Positions 1 through 10,683 of a stretch of 64,000 nt of DNA are shown here, piece after piece. Location of the stretch: NCBI RefSeq assembly GCF_964204865.1, contig NC_135255.1, positions 7,779,135 through 7,843,134 of the forward strand, written 5' to 3'. The notes beneath the pieces are model-generated. The model worked only from the letters and a program-made list of their open reading frames with translations. It was not told the origin of the DNA and ran no database searches. A program made the translations under genes and the position numbers. Origin of the DNA: Styela clava. Its lineage: Eukaryota > Chordata > Ascidiacea > Stolidobranchia > Styelidae. Position 1 is the stretch's first letter. Each line of letters starts with the position of its first letter.

Positions 1-1988
1 TGACCCAAACAACCATGTCGCCCATCACCACACGTCATAACAATTCCATTGTCTGATACAAATATACTGAATGATGCCCCAGCACATGCTGAAGTAACAG
101 ATTTACCTTTGAGAGCTTCAACAACCTGGGGCTTTGGACAAAATTCTAGAGAACCGTGACCAAGTTGTCCATGATCTCCTTGACCCCAAGTATACACAGT
201 GAGTTCTACAGCAACAGCAATAAAATGATTCTCACCAATTGCAACTTCACGAATTTTAATTTTTGTTGGAAAACCTTCCATGGGTAAAATACTCAGTGCT
301 GAAGTATCATACATATAAAGGACGGACCGTGTTTCCCTATGTGTGGCTGACGAAATATCCCGAGATCCCTTTGTTTGAGATCTACTGCTAGAGAAACTTC
401 GTTCACTACCTTCACTCCCAAAATTGTCCATGATATCAGGTAAACGGACCACATCAAGTATATGTGCCGTTGGGCGTTCCCCTGGTTCACGATGTAACAT
501 ATCATTAACAAGTTGCTTGAATTCTGAACTAAAATTCCCTTGTATAGGTGCAATATGACCACGCATTATCTTATTTACCAAAGCTGGAAGATTGGTCCCT
601 TCAAAAGTTTTTTGACAAGTGGCCATCTCATGTAAAATACAGCCAAGAGCCCAAATGTCCGATTTTTCATCATAAGGCTTTCCCTCACATATCTCAGGAG
701 AGATGTAATAAGGTGTACCAAGCACAGTGTTTGCACCCCTATTATGAGAACTCATGATTTTAGAAACACCAAAATCTCCGATCTTAACACAACAGTCTTT
801 GGTCAAAAATATATTTGCAGTTTTTAAATCCCTATGAAGAACTTTTTGTTCATGCATATATCGAATACCCGATACTATTTGACAAAACATTTGCAAAACT
901 TCAATTTCTAGAAGCGGGCTTTCTTGCTTAGCCAAAAGTTGAGCTAGAGTTCCATCATCAGCATACTCCATTTCAATCATCAGGACTCCGTTTTCCTCAA
1001 AACTATCATAACAACATATAATATTAGGGTGATTCAATAATTTCAGAACTTTTGTTTCATTCATGGCAAGTTGACGCTCTTGACTGTTCAATTCTGACAT
1101 ATTGATTTCTTTTAAAATAACCAATGAATTGTCATCTTTCTTACGATATAATACTGCAGTCCCAAAGGCTCCTTTTCCAACCATTCTGATTTTTTCAAAC
1201 AAGTCAATTGTTTGATAAGTTCCATTCAGCCAGTTTCTTATCTTATCTGGTGTGAAATACATTTCACCCATACTGTCTGTACCATCCAGGGACACAGATC
1301 CATTTCCGATTCCCAGTGGCTCTTTAGAAATGTTAATGGTAGAACCAGTAATATCCTCAATAGCCCGTAAATTTTTATCCAGTTGATTTACAACTGCAGC
1401 ACCAAATAAGTCAAGCCGTCGTTCACCATGGCCTTTATCCACAAAGGTGTCAAAAAGAAGTTTAAAAAATTTCCCAATTCTGGAATTTTTATTTATTTCC
1501 GAGGTTGAATTTAACAACCCTGCATGATCATGACAGTTCAGAATAAAAATTCCTGAATGTTTGCATGACATGACACATCCAACAGATGACACTTTTTCAT
1601 CACCTTCCAATGCCATAGACACAAGCGCCAATAACGAATCAAAAGTAGTGTTTTCATAATTGTACAAAATGGCAACAACATGTGGTTTGACAGCTTTTTC
1701 CAACAAAGCACCATATTTACATTTGTTAGACACCAATAACAGTCGCCGTATCGGTTTGTTTGATTCATCGTCAGAAAAACTGACTTTTTTAAATTTCTGC
1801 AGTTGAGACTGTTTGTTTATAACTTTGTCAGTCCCATCTTTAAGCAACTTGTCAGCTCTTTGCGGCAAAGGTGATACAGAAACCTTGGTACGCAAGCCAA
1901 CGTTTTGTGTTCCATTGATCAAATTAAGTTTCAATTTTGGTTGATTGCTACTTCGAGATGAGGCATTTCCGTTTTGCATTTCGTTCAT
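1..1988 (-). CDS. NEK8/NEK9-type Ser/Thr kinase with RCC1 repeats, N-terminal part
   Basis: One open frame of 662 codons runs from an ATG at 1988 off the left edge, so the C-terminus is missing. Residues about 1-60 are low complexity. About 65-240 form an extra N-terminal domain whose pattern (RRLLLVSN, then a DLFG and a DITG segment) resembles DUF4347; I infer this. About 258-510 are a complete protein kinase: glycine loop GKGAFG, catalytic LHRDLKTAN near residue 384, DFG near 405, and an activation segment with GTPYYISPE. The first RCC1 blades follow from about residue 580 (TWGQGDHGQLGHG, then CGDGRHGCLGH). Kinase plus RCC1 is the NEK8/NEK9 architecture; those kinases act in cilia, centrosomes and mitotic entry. 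The kinase sequence looks somewhat closer to NEK8. No intron interrupts 2 kb of coding sequence. Directly upstream the leader holds a tiny uORF (ATG ACA TGA) that overlaps the start codon. Confidence 0.9.
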   Translation of the reverse strand, partial: MNEMQNGNASSRSSNQPKLKLNLINGTQNVGLRTKVSVSPLPQRADKLLKDGTDKVINKQSQLQKFKKVSFSDDESNKPIRRLLLVSNKCKYGALLEKAVKPHVVAILYNYENTTFDSLLALVSMALEGDEKVSSVGCVMSCKHSGIFILNCHDHAGLLNSTSEINKNSRIGKFFKLLFDTFVDKGHGERRLDLFGAAVVNQLDKNLRAIEDITGSTINISKEPLGIGNGSVSLDGTDSMGEMYFTPDKIRNWLNGTYQTIDLFEKIRMVGKGAFGTAVLYRKKDDNSLVILKEINMSELNSQERQLAMNETKVLKLLNHPNIICCYDSFEENGVLMIEMEYADDGTLAQLLAKQESPLLEIEVLQMFCQIVSGIRYMHEQKVLHRDLKTANIFLTKDCCVKIGDFGVSKIMSSHNRGANTVLGTPYYISPEICEGKPYDEKSDIWALGCILHEMATCQKTFEGTNLPALVNKIMRGHIAPIQGNFSSEFKQLVNDMLHREPGERPTAHILDVVRLPDIMDNFGSEGSERSFSSSRSQTKGSRDISSATHRETRSVLYMYDTSALSILPMEGFPTKIKIREVAIGENHFIAVAVELTVYTWGQGDHGQLGHGSLEFCPKPQVVEALKGKSVTSACAGASFSIFVSDNGIVMTCGDGRHGCLG

Positions 1989-3336
1989 GTCATTGTAATC
2001 CGCTGATTATTTGAAGTCATCCTGTCATTGAATCACTGATATACTTGACCTTGTGACGTATGTGATGTACCGCATAATAATCATAAATCAACACCTACAT
2101 TATACTTGATTATTGTAATCTGTAAAAGCAATTTCCACACCAATGTTTGCCAATAATTTTCAATATAAAGCTTTTATGCGTCAGTTATAAAAGTCCCAAT
2201 AAGTTCAAACAAAACAGTTCAAACAATAGTGGTAAGAAAACGAACACTATGCTGTGGCACGTACATTTACAAAAGAAACACCTGACACATATTTGTCATA
2301 TAAATTACATAAAGAAACAGAAGCAGTGGAATAAACTGCAAATAAATCTTCGAAATTTGGAATCAGAGAATAAGGTTGAGCAGCTAGCTATAAACAGACA
2401 ATTGACACTACAGTTACCTATTTCAAAATGGGGATCACAGAAATTATTTTGAACAAACATATTAGAATAAAATAATAATGAATGAATACATTTCTTAGCA
2501 ATTCGAATAATGCATGTTATTGGTATAGCAGCTATGCTCATTCTAATTTTCAGTTTTCAATTTGTAATTAAAATTTAAATAATTTGCAGCATATTACAGT
2601 TTAATTATGTAATAGATCAAATCATAGTATCAAACAAAGTTACACAGAAAGCTGCTAGGCATGGAACACAATACAAAATTTAACTCAAAAAAATTTATCA
2701 CAATTAATATGAAGTAGAATCCTAAATGTTGCGCAAAATGAGTGTGATGCAATATAAATTATCTTCTTACTTAAACTATGGATGTAACCAAATACGCAGG
2801 CCAGGTTTAACTGGTAAGTTCTTGATCTTTTCAAGCATAGTAAGCTAGTAGCTCATTATGCCTCCAGTGATCATTTGCCAAGGAGTGCATTTATAGAGCG
2901 ATGCAATAGTAAACAAAATATAATGCCTGTTTTTATTGATTTTCATGAATGGAAACATGAACATAAACATTTACAAAATATACACATTTTTACCTAATTA
3001 TTGTATTATCAGTTATACCATTACTGACCAAGCCTAACTAGTGGGAAAACACAAGTCACATCAAATGATAGGTTATATATGAGGATATCACCAAAAAACC
3101 AAAACATTAATAATGTTAGAATTGCGATTCATCGGAGTTCAGCGGATTGTCATTAAAATCATCATGTGATAAGATATACAAGCAGTTATACTGATCAACA
3201 TTACCCCTCAACTACATGGGTCTTCATTCTTGATCCCTAAATATCTACTTGATGATACATTCTGCATTAAATGAACACACAATAAAGAGTGTCATCTATA
3301 TAGCAAGGGAACTAGAATTCAAGCATTCTCTTATTA
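1989..3336. other. Intergenic stretch, NEK upstream region and C9orf85-like 3' flank
   Basis: I see no credible coding frame. On the minus strand a CRE-like TACGTCAC lies about 70 bp upstream of the kinase ATG (plus 2054-2061) and may be part of its promoter. Minus-strand AATAAA motifs (plus TTTATT near 2933-2938) could serve the C9orf85-like gene. The rest is AT-rich and unremarkable. Confidence 0.4.
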
Positions 3337-3693
3337 TTATAAAGAATCAGCAACCTGTGTTCCAGCATCACCTTCCTCAGAAACATCACTTTCTTTCACT
3401 GTCCCACACTTAGAGCAAAGTTTCAATGACATTGCGCAATTTTCACATAATATATGGTAAGCAACTTTAATATTTTTTCCTTCACATTTCGTGCATTTCT
3501 TTGGTTTTGAAAGAGGTTTGTATTTATTGTATTTCAATTTCCATTCAATGAGTTCTTTACATTTAGTGCAAACATTATTTGTAAAATTTCGACTTCCCTT
3601 CAAAACCTGATTAGTATTGTTTGATTTCCATGCAGTATGGTTCTGATGTTTTTGTGGTCTTGATCTTTGTGTGTTTCCCTTTTGACAACTCAT
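3337..3693 (-). CDS. C9orf85-like conserved zinc-binding protein
   Basis: A 118-residue intronless protein. It opens with MSCQKGN followed by RSRPQKHQN and carries the central YNKYKPLSKPKKC block, both hallmarks of the metazoan C9orf85 family (a DUF2039-type domain). Paired cysteines (CTKCKEL, KKCTKCEG, LCENCA, LCSKCGT) form probable zinc sites across residues about 42-98. The length is close to that of other family members. The molecular function of the family is not established. The minus strand has a polypyrimidine/AG acceptor (ATTTTTAG) 37 nt upstream of the ATG, with the exon edge at 3730, so the mRNA is probably spliced or trans-spliced in its leader. It lies between prefoldin 4 and the NEK kinase on the same strand. 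Confidence 0.9.
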   Translation of the reverse strand: MSCQKGNTQRSRPQKHQNHTAWKSNNTNQVLKGSRNFTNNVCTKCKELIEWKLKYNKYKPLSKPKKCTKCEGKNIKVAYHILCENCAMSLKLCSKCGTVKESDVSEEGDAGTQVADSL

Positions 3694-4275
3694 TCCTGAA
3701 GGTTCTACTGAATACTATAACTACTTAGACCTAAAAATGTGTACAATTGTAATGCATGAGTAGAGAAATTCCCATAATGGAAACATAATGGCCAATATTC
3801 AAGCATGATCAAGTAACAAAATTCCAGAAAAACTTGAAAATAATGCTTTAGATATACATTGATGAAGAAGTCTTCATGCATTACTACAGTCGATACACCA
3901 GATAAATTGAACATTTTAATCTGCCTGAATTATTTGTTTAAAAATACTTCAGAAAGTCACTGAGACACTGATAACAAAGTAATGAATTATACACTTAATA
4001 ATGGAATAGTGTACTATAAATTATAAGTCCTGTCCTGTGCATCATTGAAAACATACCGGTAGTTAATATTCAGCAGCAACATTAAATAGGCGAAAATAAT
4101 TAATTTAAAACACCTAATATTCCAGAAATACGACAAAACTTCATAGAATTGATTACTTATTCCAATCATTTGATAATTTCTCATTGTCAAGCTTTCCCTG
4201 CACAACAGAAGTCCTTACAATAAATATACTACTAGCATGCATGTTATATTCTATTACTGTTAATTTACTATTAAC
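3694..4275. other. Intergenic spacer between prefoldin 4 and the C9orf85-like gene
   Basis: A 580-bp AT-rich spacer with no coding frame I would defend. It includes the 37-nt leader and acceptor of the C9orf85-like gene at 3694-3732 and one TACCGGTA octamer near 4055. The rest would be prefoldin 3' UTR or an intercistronic region. Confidence 0.35.
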
Positions 4276-4674
4276 TTATTCATCATCAGGCTCTAAATTA
4301 ATTTGATCTCCAAATTTTGCATAAAGTTTTACTTTTAGATCATCCATAACCGATTTGATTTCTGAACTAGTTGTTTCAAGTTTCTTGATTTCAGCTTGAA
4401 TATTTTCTTTTGCATTATCGATAAGTTCTTGTGTTTTATCCATTGAATGATTAACAAACACTTCCCCAATTAAATAAGGCACAGGCCCTGCTTCATCTTC
4501 ATCTAAAAGCATCAAGTCATCCGATGCATCTTCAAGATTCTGCAGCTCTTTTTTCTTGGCTTCAATTTCTTCTTTGAGATCAACGAATCGTGCATTTTTC
4601 CTAGCAAATAGATTGATTTTTTTCTGGTCTTCATATGTTACTTTTGCATCAGCTTCACCACGATCTTTAGCCAT
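4276..4674 (-). CDS. PFDN4: Prefoldin subunit 4
   Basis: A 132-residue beta-type prefoldin subunit, intronless. The start VTYEDQKKIN-FARKNAR and the first helix ELKEEI/KKKELQNLEDA are typical of PFDN4. They are followed by the beta-hairpin core (VPYLIGEVFVNHS), the second coiled-coil helix, and the diagnostic C-terminus LYAKFGDQINLE. Length matches the family (about 130 residues). Prefoldin is the cytosolic hexameric co-chaperone that hands actin and tubulin to CCT. The minus strand has a clean acceptor (TATCTCTTTAG, exon edge at 4711) 37 nt upstream of the ATG, as in the next gene downstream. Confidence 0.97.
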   Translation of the reverse strand: MAKDRGEADAKVTYEDQKKINLFARKNARFVDLKEEIEAKKKELQNLEDASDDLMLLDEDEAGPVPYLIGEVFVNHSMDKTQELIDNAKENIQAEIKKLETTSSEIKSVMDDLKVKLYAKFGDQINLEPDDE

Positions 4675-4711
4675 TTCGGATATTAAATTTATCTACCTCA
4701 CATATAAATAT

Positions 4712-5791
4712 CTAAAGAGATAAAATTATGGGATTAAAAAATAAAATCAGTGTTTTCCTTAAAAGTTAAAAGCATTACACATTATAAGGTATAAAACTAT
4801 AGATGTTATAAATATCAAGTATTATTAATATTAATTAAGCAATTGTAACACGTTTTACGTAATAACTATTTTTATCATGAATGCATGAATCCTAAATACA
4901 GTAACTAAATTTTCTACCTAAAAAATCTAAAGATCACACAACTCAACTTATATGTGCTGCATATCATATAAGTTAGTGTGTCAATGGACAATGAAATTGA
5001 AACATGGAACAACATATAAATTTTATTATGGATTACGAAATATGCCGACATGTTTGCTGAAATTCACTTGATTTAATTTCACTTCAGGTAAAGTGACCAC
5101 ATTGTCAATATTCAAACACTAACACGAAAATATGGCATCCTGTAAGATTTCACAAAGCATTACATAAGTAATTGAACAAATACGGGCCATTTTAGATTTC
5201 GTGATTTTAAATAAAATTTTATAGTGACTCATGTTTGTACGAACAAAACTCGGAAATCTAATAAGGCTTTGTCATCACATCAAACAAATGGATTCTAATC
5301 TGTTCTGAACAAACAACGATCTAAAGGTAAACAATTGGGTACAATAGAACGTAAATGGATGTAATAAGACATCTCAAGCCATCTGTGTGAAAACATGTTC
5401 CAGCATTTGAATTAAAACGACATCATATTCATCGTAGATTGATATTTGCTTTGTACTTATATTTTGTTTTGTCTGAAGGAGACTATGACTTCTAGACTAT
5501 AATTTAACTTGAGCTCATAAATAAACTTACAGATAATAATAGAAAACATGATATCAGACTAGTGACTAAATTGGCCAATGGCTACCGATACATATTGATG
5601 ATACATATTGATATTACGTAGTAGGCATTTATGAGGTCAGTAATAAAAATTAATGTTTACTTGCTTTGATAAAATGTACCAACTTCGCAGTTTGATACCA
5701 AAATATTTCGATATAGAGTGACATTTCCATTAGGGACATTCAAACAATAACAGCTACATATTCTTTGATCCATATTATGAGTATAATAAAA
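4712..5791. other. Non-coding stretch upstream of prefoldin 4
   Basis: About 1.1 kb of AT-rich DNA. I find no gene, clear terminal repeat or simple-sequence array. The promoter of the prefoldin/C9orf85/NEK block probably lies here, but no specific site stands out. Confidence 0.3.
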
Positions 5792-6737
5792 TACAGAGTG
5801 ACACAAAAAACAGAACCCATAAATTTCTTAATTACTTTTATAAAAATGAAGTGAACTATTTAATTTTGTTTACACTCGGAACTTCCATTTGCGTATCATT
5901 GTACACAAAAGTTTCAGAAATCTAGGGCATTATGCACAAAAGGTATGTTCTCTCTGGAATGTGATCTGAATGACCCCCTCGACATTGAAAACATATTTGC
6001 ATATGTTGCCAACATTGTCAATCACTCTTACACACTCCTCTTCCCTAATTTTGGCTTCGATTGCAATCTTAAGTTAACCAATAATTGTTCTGATATACAT
6101 TGTCTTTCAAATACTCTTAAAGTAAAAATCCGTAGGTTGAAGGCCAATGAATGAGATGCCCACCCGACATCACTGCTGATCATATTTTTTTGAAATCGCT
6201 CTCCCAGCCAGTGATTTGATGTGTGGGGGGTTGACTACCATCAATCCATCTACCCATCATCCATGTATTAGCACGACCATCTAACATTCTGTATTCACCA
6301 TTTGATCTCTTTCATTTTTAGCTCTAATATCAGGGAGCAATTAGGCCATGTTGGAAAATGGTTACCTTCACCGCGCCCTTTACTGAGAGTAATGGTCTCT
6401 TGAAAACTTCCTTCGGAGGTGCTGTGCCCGAGTAAACATTATCATTGCTACTGAAAAAAGTAGAAAGTGCGCTTCAACAGGAAACCAAGTGAATGATTGA
6501 CAATTTTGCACAATGGATGCTCTTCTGGCTCAAATCAAACGCCAAGGAGATTACTTCAAACATATTATAGAGAGAACGAAACTTTAGTACAAAGTGATGA
6601 CACTATATTCTGAAACTTTTATGGTAAAATCATACACAAACAAAAATCGGAGCTGAAACAAAATTAAATATATTTTTTTAAAACTCATTAAAGTAATTAA
6701 AACACTCATGTGTTCATTTTTTCAGGATCACACCGTA
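5792..6737 (+). mobile_element. Degenerate mariner-like DNA transposon
   Basis: Imperfect terminal inverted repeats about 130 bp long pair 5792-5925 with 6600-6737. Both ends share TAATTACTTT and ATTTAATTTTGTTT blocks at matching spacing, and end in a mariner-style CAGAGTGACAC or CGGTGTGATCC. The ends abut TA dinucleotides, the target of Tc1/mariner elements. Near the right end (about 6513-6584) a short frame reads MDALLAQIKRQGDYFKHIIE then stops, which resembles the C-terminal tail of mariner transposases. The rest of the transposase is broken by stops and frameshifts. At 946 bp the element is shorter than a full mariner (about 1.3 kb), so it is an old, internally deleted copy. Confidence 0.65.
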
Positions 6738-7198
6738 TCACAACTAGTTCATGTTCCTATAATAAAAATAGTAGACCTACTAAGCATTTCATCTTTGACT
6801 AGTGGACGGTGATTATTAATTTTGTACATTTTCAATGTCAATCATTCATCTAATAAAATTGTGCTAGCTGAGATTGAAACAAAACCTACTCAAAACACAC
6901 ACTAACAAGTAACAACTAAGTTGTATCTGAGAAGGACAATTATTAGGTTTTCATAGTCATGAAAGCAATCAAAAATGATACCGATTTCAAAGATATTCAC
7001 TTTGCAGATTGCTCATGCCAGCATGCTGTCATGTGTGACCATATTCAAAAAAAATATGATAACACAGCATTGAGTTACTAATATTATCTCAAATATTGAA
7101 TCTTTGTGTAAATTATCACTATAAGGGCAAGGTTAATATAATTGTTCTCATTTTTTCTTTGAGGTGTTTTAAACTTCTTTTCCAATAAGGCTCTAGAG
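6738..7198. other. Unannotated spacer
   Basis: About 460 bp of AT-rich DNA between two transposon remnants. I see nothing further in it. Confidence 0.3.
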
Positions 7199-7511
7199 TA
7201 GGGGTGCGCTGCTCAACCTTTAATATAGGAGGGCCAGATACAAATAACTGGGTGAAACATGGGCTTCCTAGTAGTTGCAGACACCAAAGTTTTGGTTATT
7301 GATCTTGTGACATGTCTGCATGTGTTATTTGCTTCACACAAGCTCAGATACAGACTTTGCAACGCAAAGGAATTAATTACTCATACATACCGGATCAAAC
7401 TAACTTAAAACTCATTTCACAGGCCGCACACTATTCAAAATTCGCACTTCTCTGTGGGCCGCATCAGCTTTTCTTGTGGGCAGCATTTGGCTCGCAGGTT
7501 ACACACCCCTG
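7199..7511 (-). mobile_element. hAT-type MITE, family 'GGGGTGNGCAACC'
   Basis: The ends are inverted (AGGGGTGCGCTGCTCAACC against GGTTACACACCCCTG) and flanked by an imperfect 8-bp duplication, CTCTAGAG and CTCTCAGA. The internal segments GGGCCAGATACAAATAACTGGGTGAAAC and GCTCAGATACAGACTTTGCAAC recur, inverted, in the element at 62516-62789, so this is a genuine family with at least two copies here. It carries no transposase. Confidence 0.7.
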
Positions 7512-7613
7512 CTCTCAGAGAAGTACGGTACCGATACCGGTATCCCTAATATGTAAGAATCTAGTCTACTTCGTTATTGGAAAAACCAAAATATTCAGAT
7601 TGTTAATATAGCT

Positions 7614-8735
7614 CAGTGGTTCCCAACCGCCGGTCCGGGGACCGGTGCCGGTACGCGAAGCATTTTTACCGGTCGGCGGAAATTTCAATTTGTTGTTTTT
7701 CTACCGTCTCATTCGCTTTACCGAAGCCGAAACGACGAAGTTACGTTGGTTTATTACGCAATTTTTCTTCCGCCGTCATATTCATGTTTGATACGTGCGG
7801 GATGGCCCGCCGACGTCTTGGCGCCGAGTGATCACACTTTTCGGTTCCGATTCATCGCGAAAGCGCTTCGTCAAATCTCCAAAGATTCAGGAACCTGGAA
7901 ATCAGCATGCGTGCTTTTTCCGCTCTGCATGCTTTTCTTGATTAATATTACCGCCAAAATAAAAGGTTATGAATATTTCTTTATTTAAACCAGAAAACTG
8001 TCAAGAACAGTATAATATTTCAGAGTTTTACCATGACACTCAGCGAGATATGAACTTGTTGCGGCCCTGCAGGTGGTCACAAGACACGTAATAAAACCGG
8101 GGGCCGCTGAGATATTTTCCGCGTGATGCACAGCATGATTTTAAGCCTGGGGCCAAGTTAGCAACGACTATCATTGTAATATAAATTCATTTTGTTTGGG
8201 GCGTCAATCAACTGCAGAGGGATTGATATGATGAACCCAATGAAAACTCTACTTTACAGTCCAGATTTATAAAATCATTGTCACAATTCATTCTTGAGCT
8301 CTCTTGATAACGAATACCCATCGCTGAGTAATCGAGCATTCAAACAGTTGTCCGAATTTTCAACCAGTCACTTCTAGCTTTAATTAAAACGAAGCAAATA
8401 AATTGACTGTGATCCGCTGCATAGCTACGTGTTGCAAATTTTTTTTTGGTGCCTCGTTTGCAATCCTGTATTGGAAACGACACAGTAGCAAAATTATCAC
8501 TGGGGTTAATTATTTGAGTTTCACCCATTTCAATTTTTGGCCGGCACATTATTTGATAGTTTTTCCTCAAGTGAAATGTTTTTAAATGTATCTTTTTTTT
8601 ATAAAAAGCATTGCCCGACATCACACAAATATATGTTATTATTTTGTGTTCCACAAATTTCAATTTTTGCCGGTCCGCGAGTATATTTTATTTAATTTTA
8701 CCGGTCCGCCAAGGTAGAAAGGTTGGGAATCGCTG
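7614..8735 (+). mobile_element. Non-autonomous hAT transposon with 8-bp target duplication
   Basis: The element starts CAGTGGTTCCCAACC and ends GGTTGGGAATCGCTG, the classic hAT terminal inverted repeat. It is flanked by a perfect 8-bp duplication, ATATAGCT (7606-7613 and 8736-8743). Subterminal CCGGTCCG/ACCGGTCGG segments are also inverted between the ends. It is 1,122 bp long with no recognisable transposase; open frames inside it are short. It probably depends on a hAT transposase elsewhere. Confidence 0.9.
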
Positions 8736-8984
8736 ATATAGCTTACCCATTTATCACAATTCAAAACATGGGTGGGTAGTAGACAAGCATTCTAAATCAG
8801 AGATGTTCAACTTGCAGTGCCTATTATCATTATTGGCCTATTCTGCCATTACTATTCACTTTAATATTTATCATTTTATACTATGCTGTCATGTCTACAT
8901 GCTGGCATAGTTTCTCACAACTGCACCATACTTCATCAGAAACAGGGAGTAAGCATGCATGTTTCAATAATGCTATAACAATGT

Positions 8985-9380
8985 GAGTGGAAGTGGTGAC
9001 TCCTCTTCGGCCCATGGGCCGGGGCCACGGCCCATCAAATTGGGCCTCGGCCCATCAGGCTATGGGCCGCGGCCCATCAAGTTGTGTAAAGAAACTATTC
9101 ACTTGGCTAACACAGACAGTCCCCAAACTCATAATAGAACTATAATGTAAAAAATCTGAACAAAATTTTGCCCTAACCCTAACCTGGTACACATACTACA
9201 GGAGTTTATTTTTTGGTTCGAATATTGACAATTTTGTAAAAATTGAAAATTTTGGTAAGATAATTGAATTTTTCCTGACGGGGCCGCGACCCATAGCTTG
9301 ATGGGCCACGGCCCATGTGGCCCAATTAGATGGGCCGTGGCCCCGGCCCATGGGTCGTAGAGGAGTCACCACCCCTGTAG
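8985..9380 (+). mobile_element. GGCCCATGGGCC-ended MITE, copy 1
   Basis: 396 bp with near-perfect inverted ends of about 45 bp (GGTGACTCCTC, then CGGCCCATGGGCC, GGGGCCACGGCCCATC). It is flanked by the exact 8-bp duplication AACAATGT (8977-8984 and 9381-9388). The AT-rich core holds a CCCTAACCCTAACC stretch and no ORF of note. The 8-bp duplication points to hAT-type mobilisation, though the ends are not canonical hAT ends. Copies 2 and 3 are at 10288 and 43331. Confidence 0.92.
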
Positions 9381-10287
9381 AACAATGTTGCGGTCACGAG
9401 CAGGTGTGGTGAAATAATAATAAAATAAATAGGGAACACCAGTCTGTCAGTACAAAGTTATTACTTATTGGCTTGTGTTAAACGATTTCAATCCAATTAG
9501 AAACAATCATTAAAATTGCAAAACATTTCTGGTTTTTGAATGCATACCGGTACCGGTATTGTACAGTATAAGTATATAAGTATAATGCATACCGGTATTG
9601 TACAGTACCGGTATCGTACGGTACCAGTGTTCTAAGTGCAGAAGTGTGCTTAGTTACTGAACTTACCGTATTGTATGAAACCACAACACACCCGTCACAG
9701 TTTTGCAACCAGGGTCTGGTGTGGTTCCTTACCACAACAACTTCTAATCGGCGTGGCGTAGGGTAGGTACGGTACCGTAACAATTTTTGCATATATCATT
9801 TCTGACCCCCACTTGACTATGTCACCCAAAAATTACGAAATAGTGCTTGTCAAAGTACCGTATAGCGACGGTCGGACGTAATGGCGCCTGAGAATTTTCG
9901 TCGTGCATGTAATATTGTACCAACAAAATTAATCAAAAAAGGTAACAAAACATCAATTAAAATAACCTGGCATACAACAATATGAAATATTACCAAGTTA
10001 ATACTATAAATACATATATGACCGTTGATAGTTCTCATATTGAATCTAACTATACGGTACCGGTATTCGATTAAAAACCGATACCCCGTACCCACCACCT
10101 TACCTGCCACACTGTACACATCGCCAACGGGCTACGTCGTATACATGGTTATACCTACTCAAGTTCATGCTTTCGAAAACAAGAGAGCAATGCTCAAATA
10201 TATGGACACGCAGAACAATTCCCCAAAAATCATATGCGGTGACCAACGACTAACATACCGGCGGTGACTTACCAGTACCTGTATCGG
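9381..10287. other. Spacer rich in TACCGGTA-type palindromes
   Basis: No gene seen. At 9540-9645 the motifs ACCGGTATTGTACAGTA and GGTACCGGTA recur in short tandem and inverted arrangement, and another cluster lies near 10055. At 10183-10212 a 30-bp segment (AAGAGAGCAATGCTCAAATA...) matches in inverse orientation a segment at about 12430-12462. Confidence 0.4.
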
Positions 10288-10683
10288 GAGTGGAAGTGGT
10301 GACTCCTCTTCGGCCCATGGGCCGGGGCCACGGCCCATCAAATTGGGCCTAGGCCCATCAGGCTATGGGCCGCGGCCCATCAAGTTGTGTAAAGGAACTA
10401 TTCACTTGGCTAACACAGACAGTCCCCAAACTCATAATAGAACTATAATGTAAAAAATCGGAACAAAATTTTGCCCTAACCCTAACCTGGTACACATACT
10501 ACAGGAGTTTATTTTTTGGTTCGAATATTGACAATTTTGTAGAAATTGAAAATTTTGGTAAGATAATTGAATTTTTCCTGACGGGGCCGCGGCCCATAGC
10601 TTGATGGGCCACGGCCCATGTGGCCCAATTAGATGGGCCGTGGCCCCGGCCCATGGGCCGTAGTGGAGTCACCACTCCTGTAG
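10288..10683 (+). mobile_element. GGCCCATGGGCC-ended MITE, copy 2
   Basis: 396 bp and nearly identical to copy 1 along its whole length, in the same orientation. It is flanked by TGTATCGG on the left (10280-10287) and AGTATCGG on the right (10685-10692), an 8-bp duplication with one mismatch. The similarity to copy 1 implies recent spread. Confidence 0.9.

Noticed and set aside
7312-7988. Several 70-100-codon frames
   Set aside because: They lie within or across hAT-type elements and have no domain or consistent codon use.
9170-9185. Telomere-like CCCTAACCCTAACC
   Set aside because: Only two units, and the same stretch recurs inside each copy of the GGCCCATGGGCC MITE, so it is part of that element.
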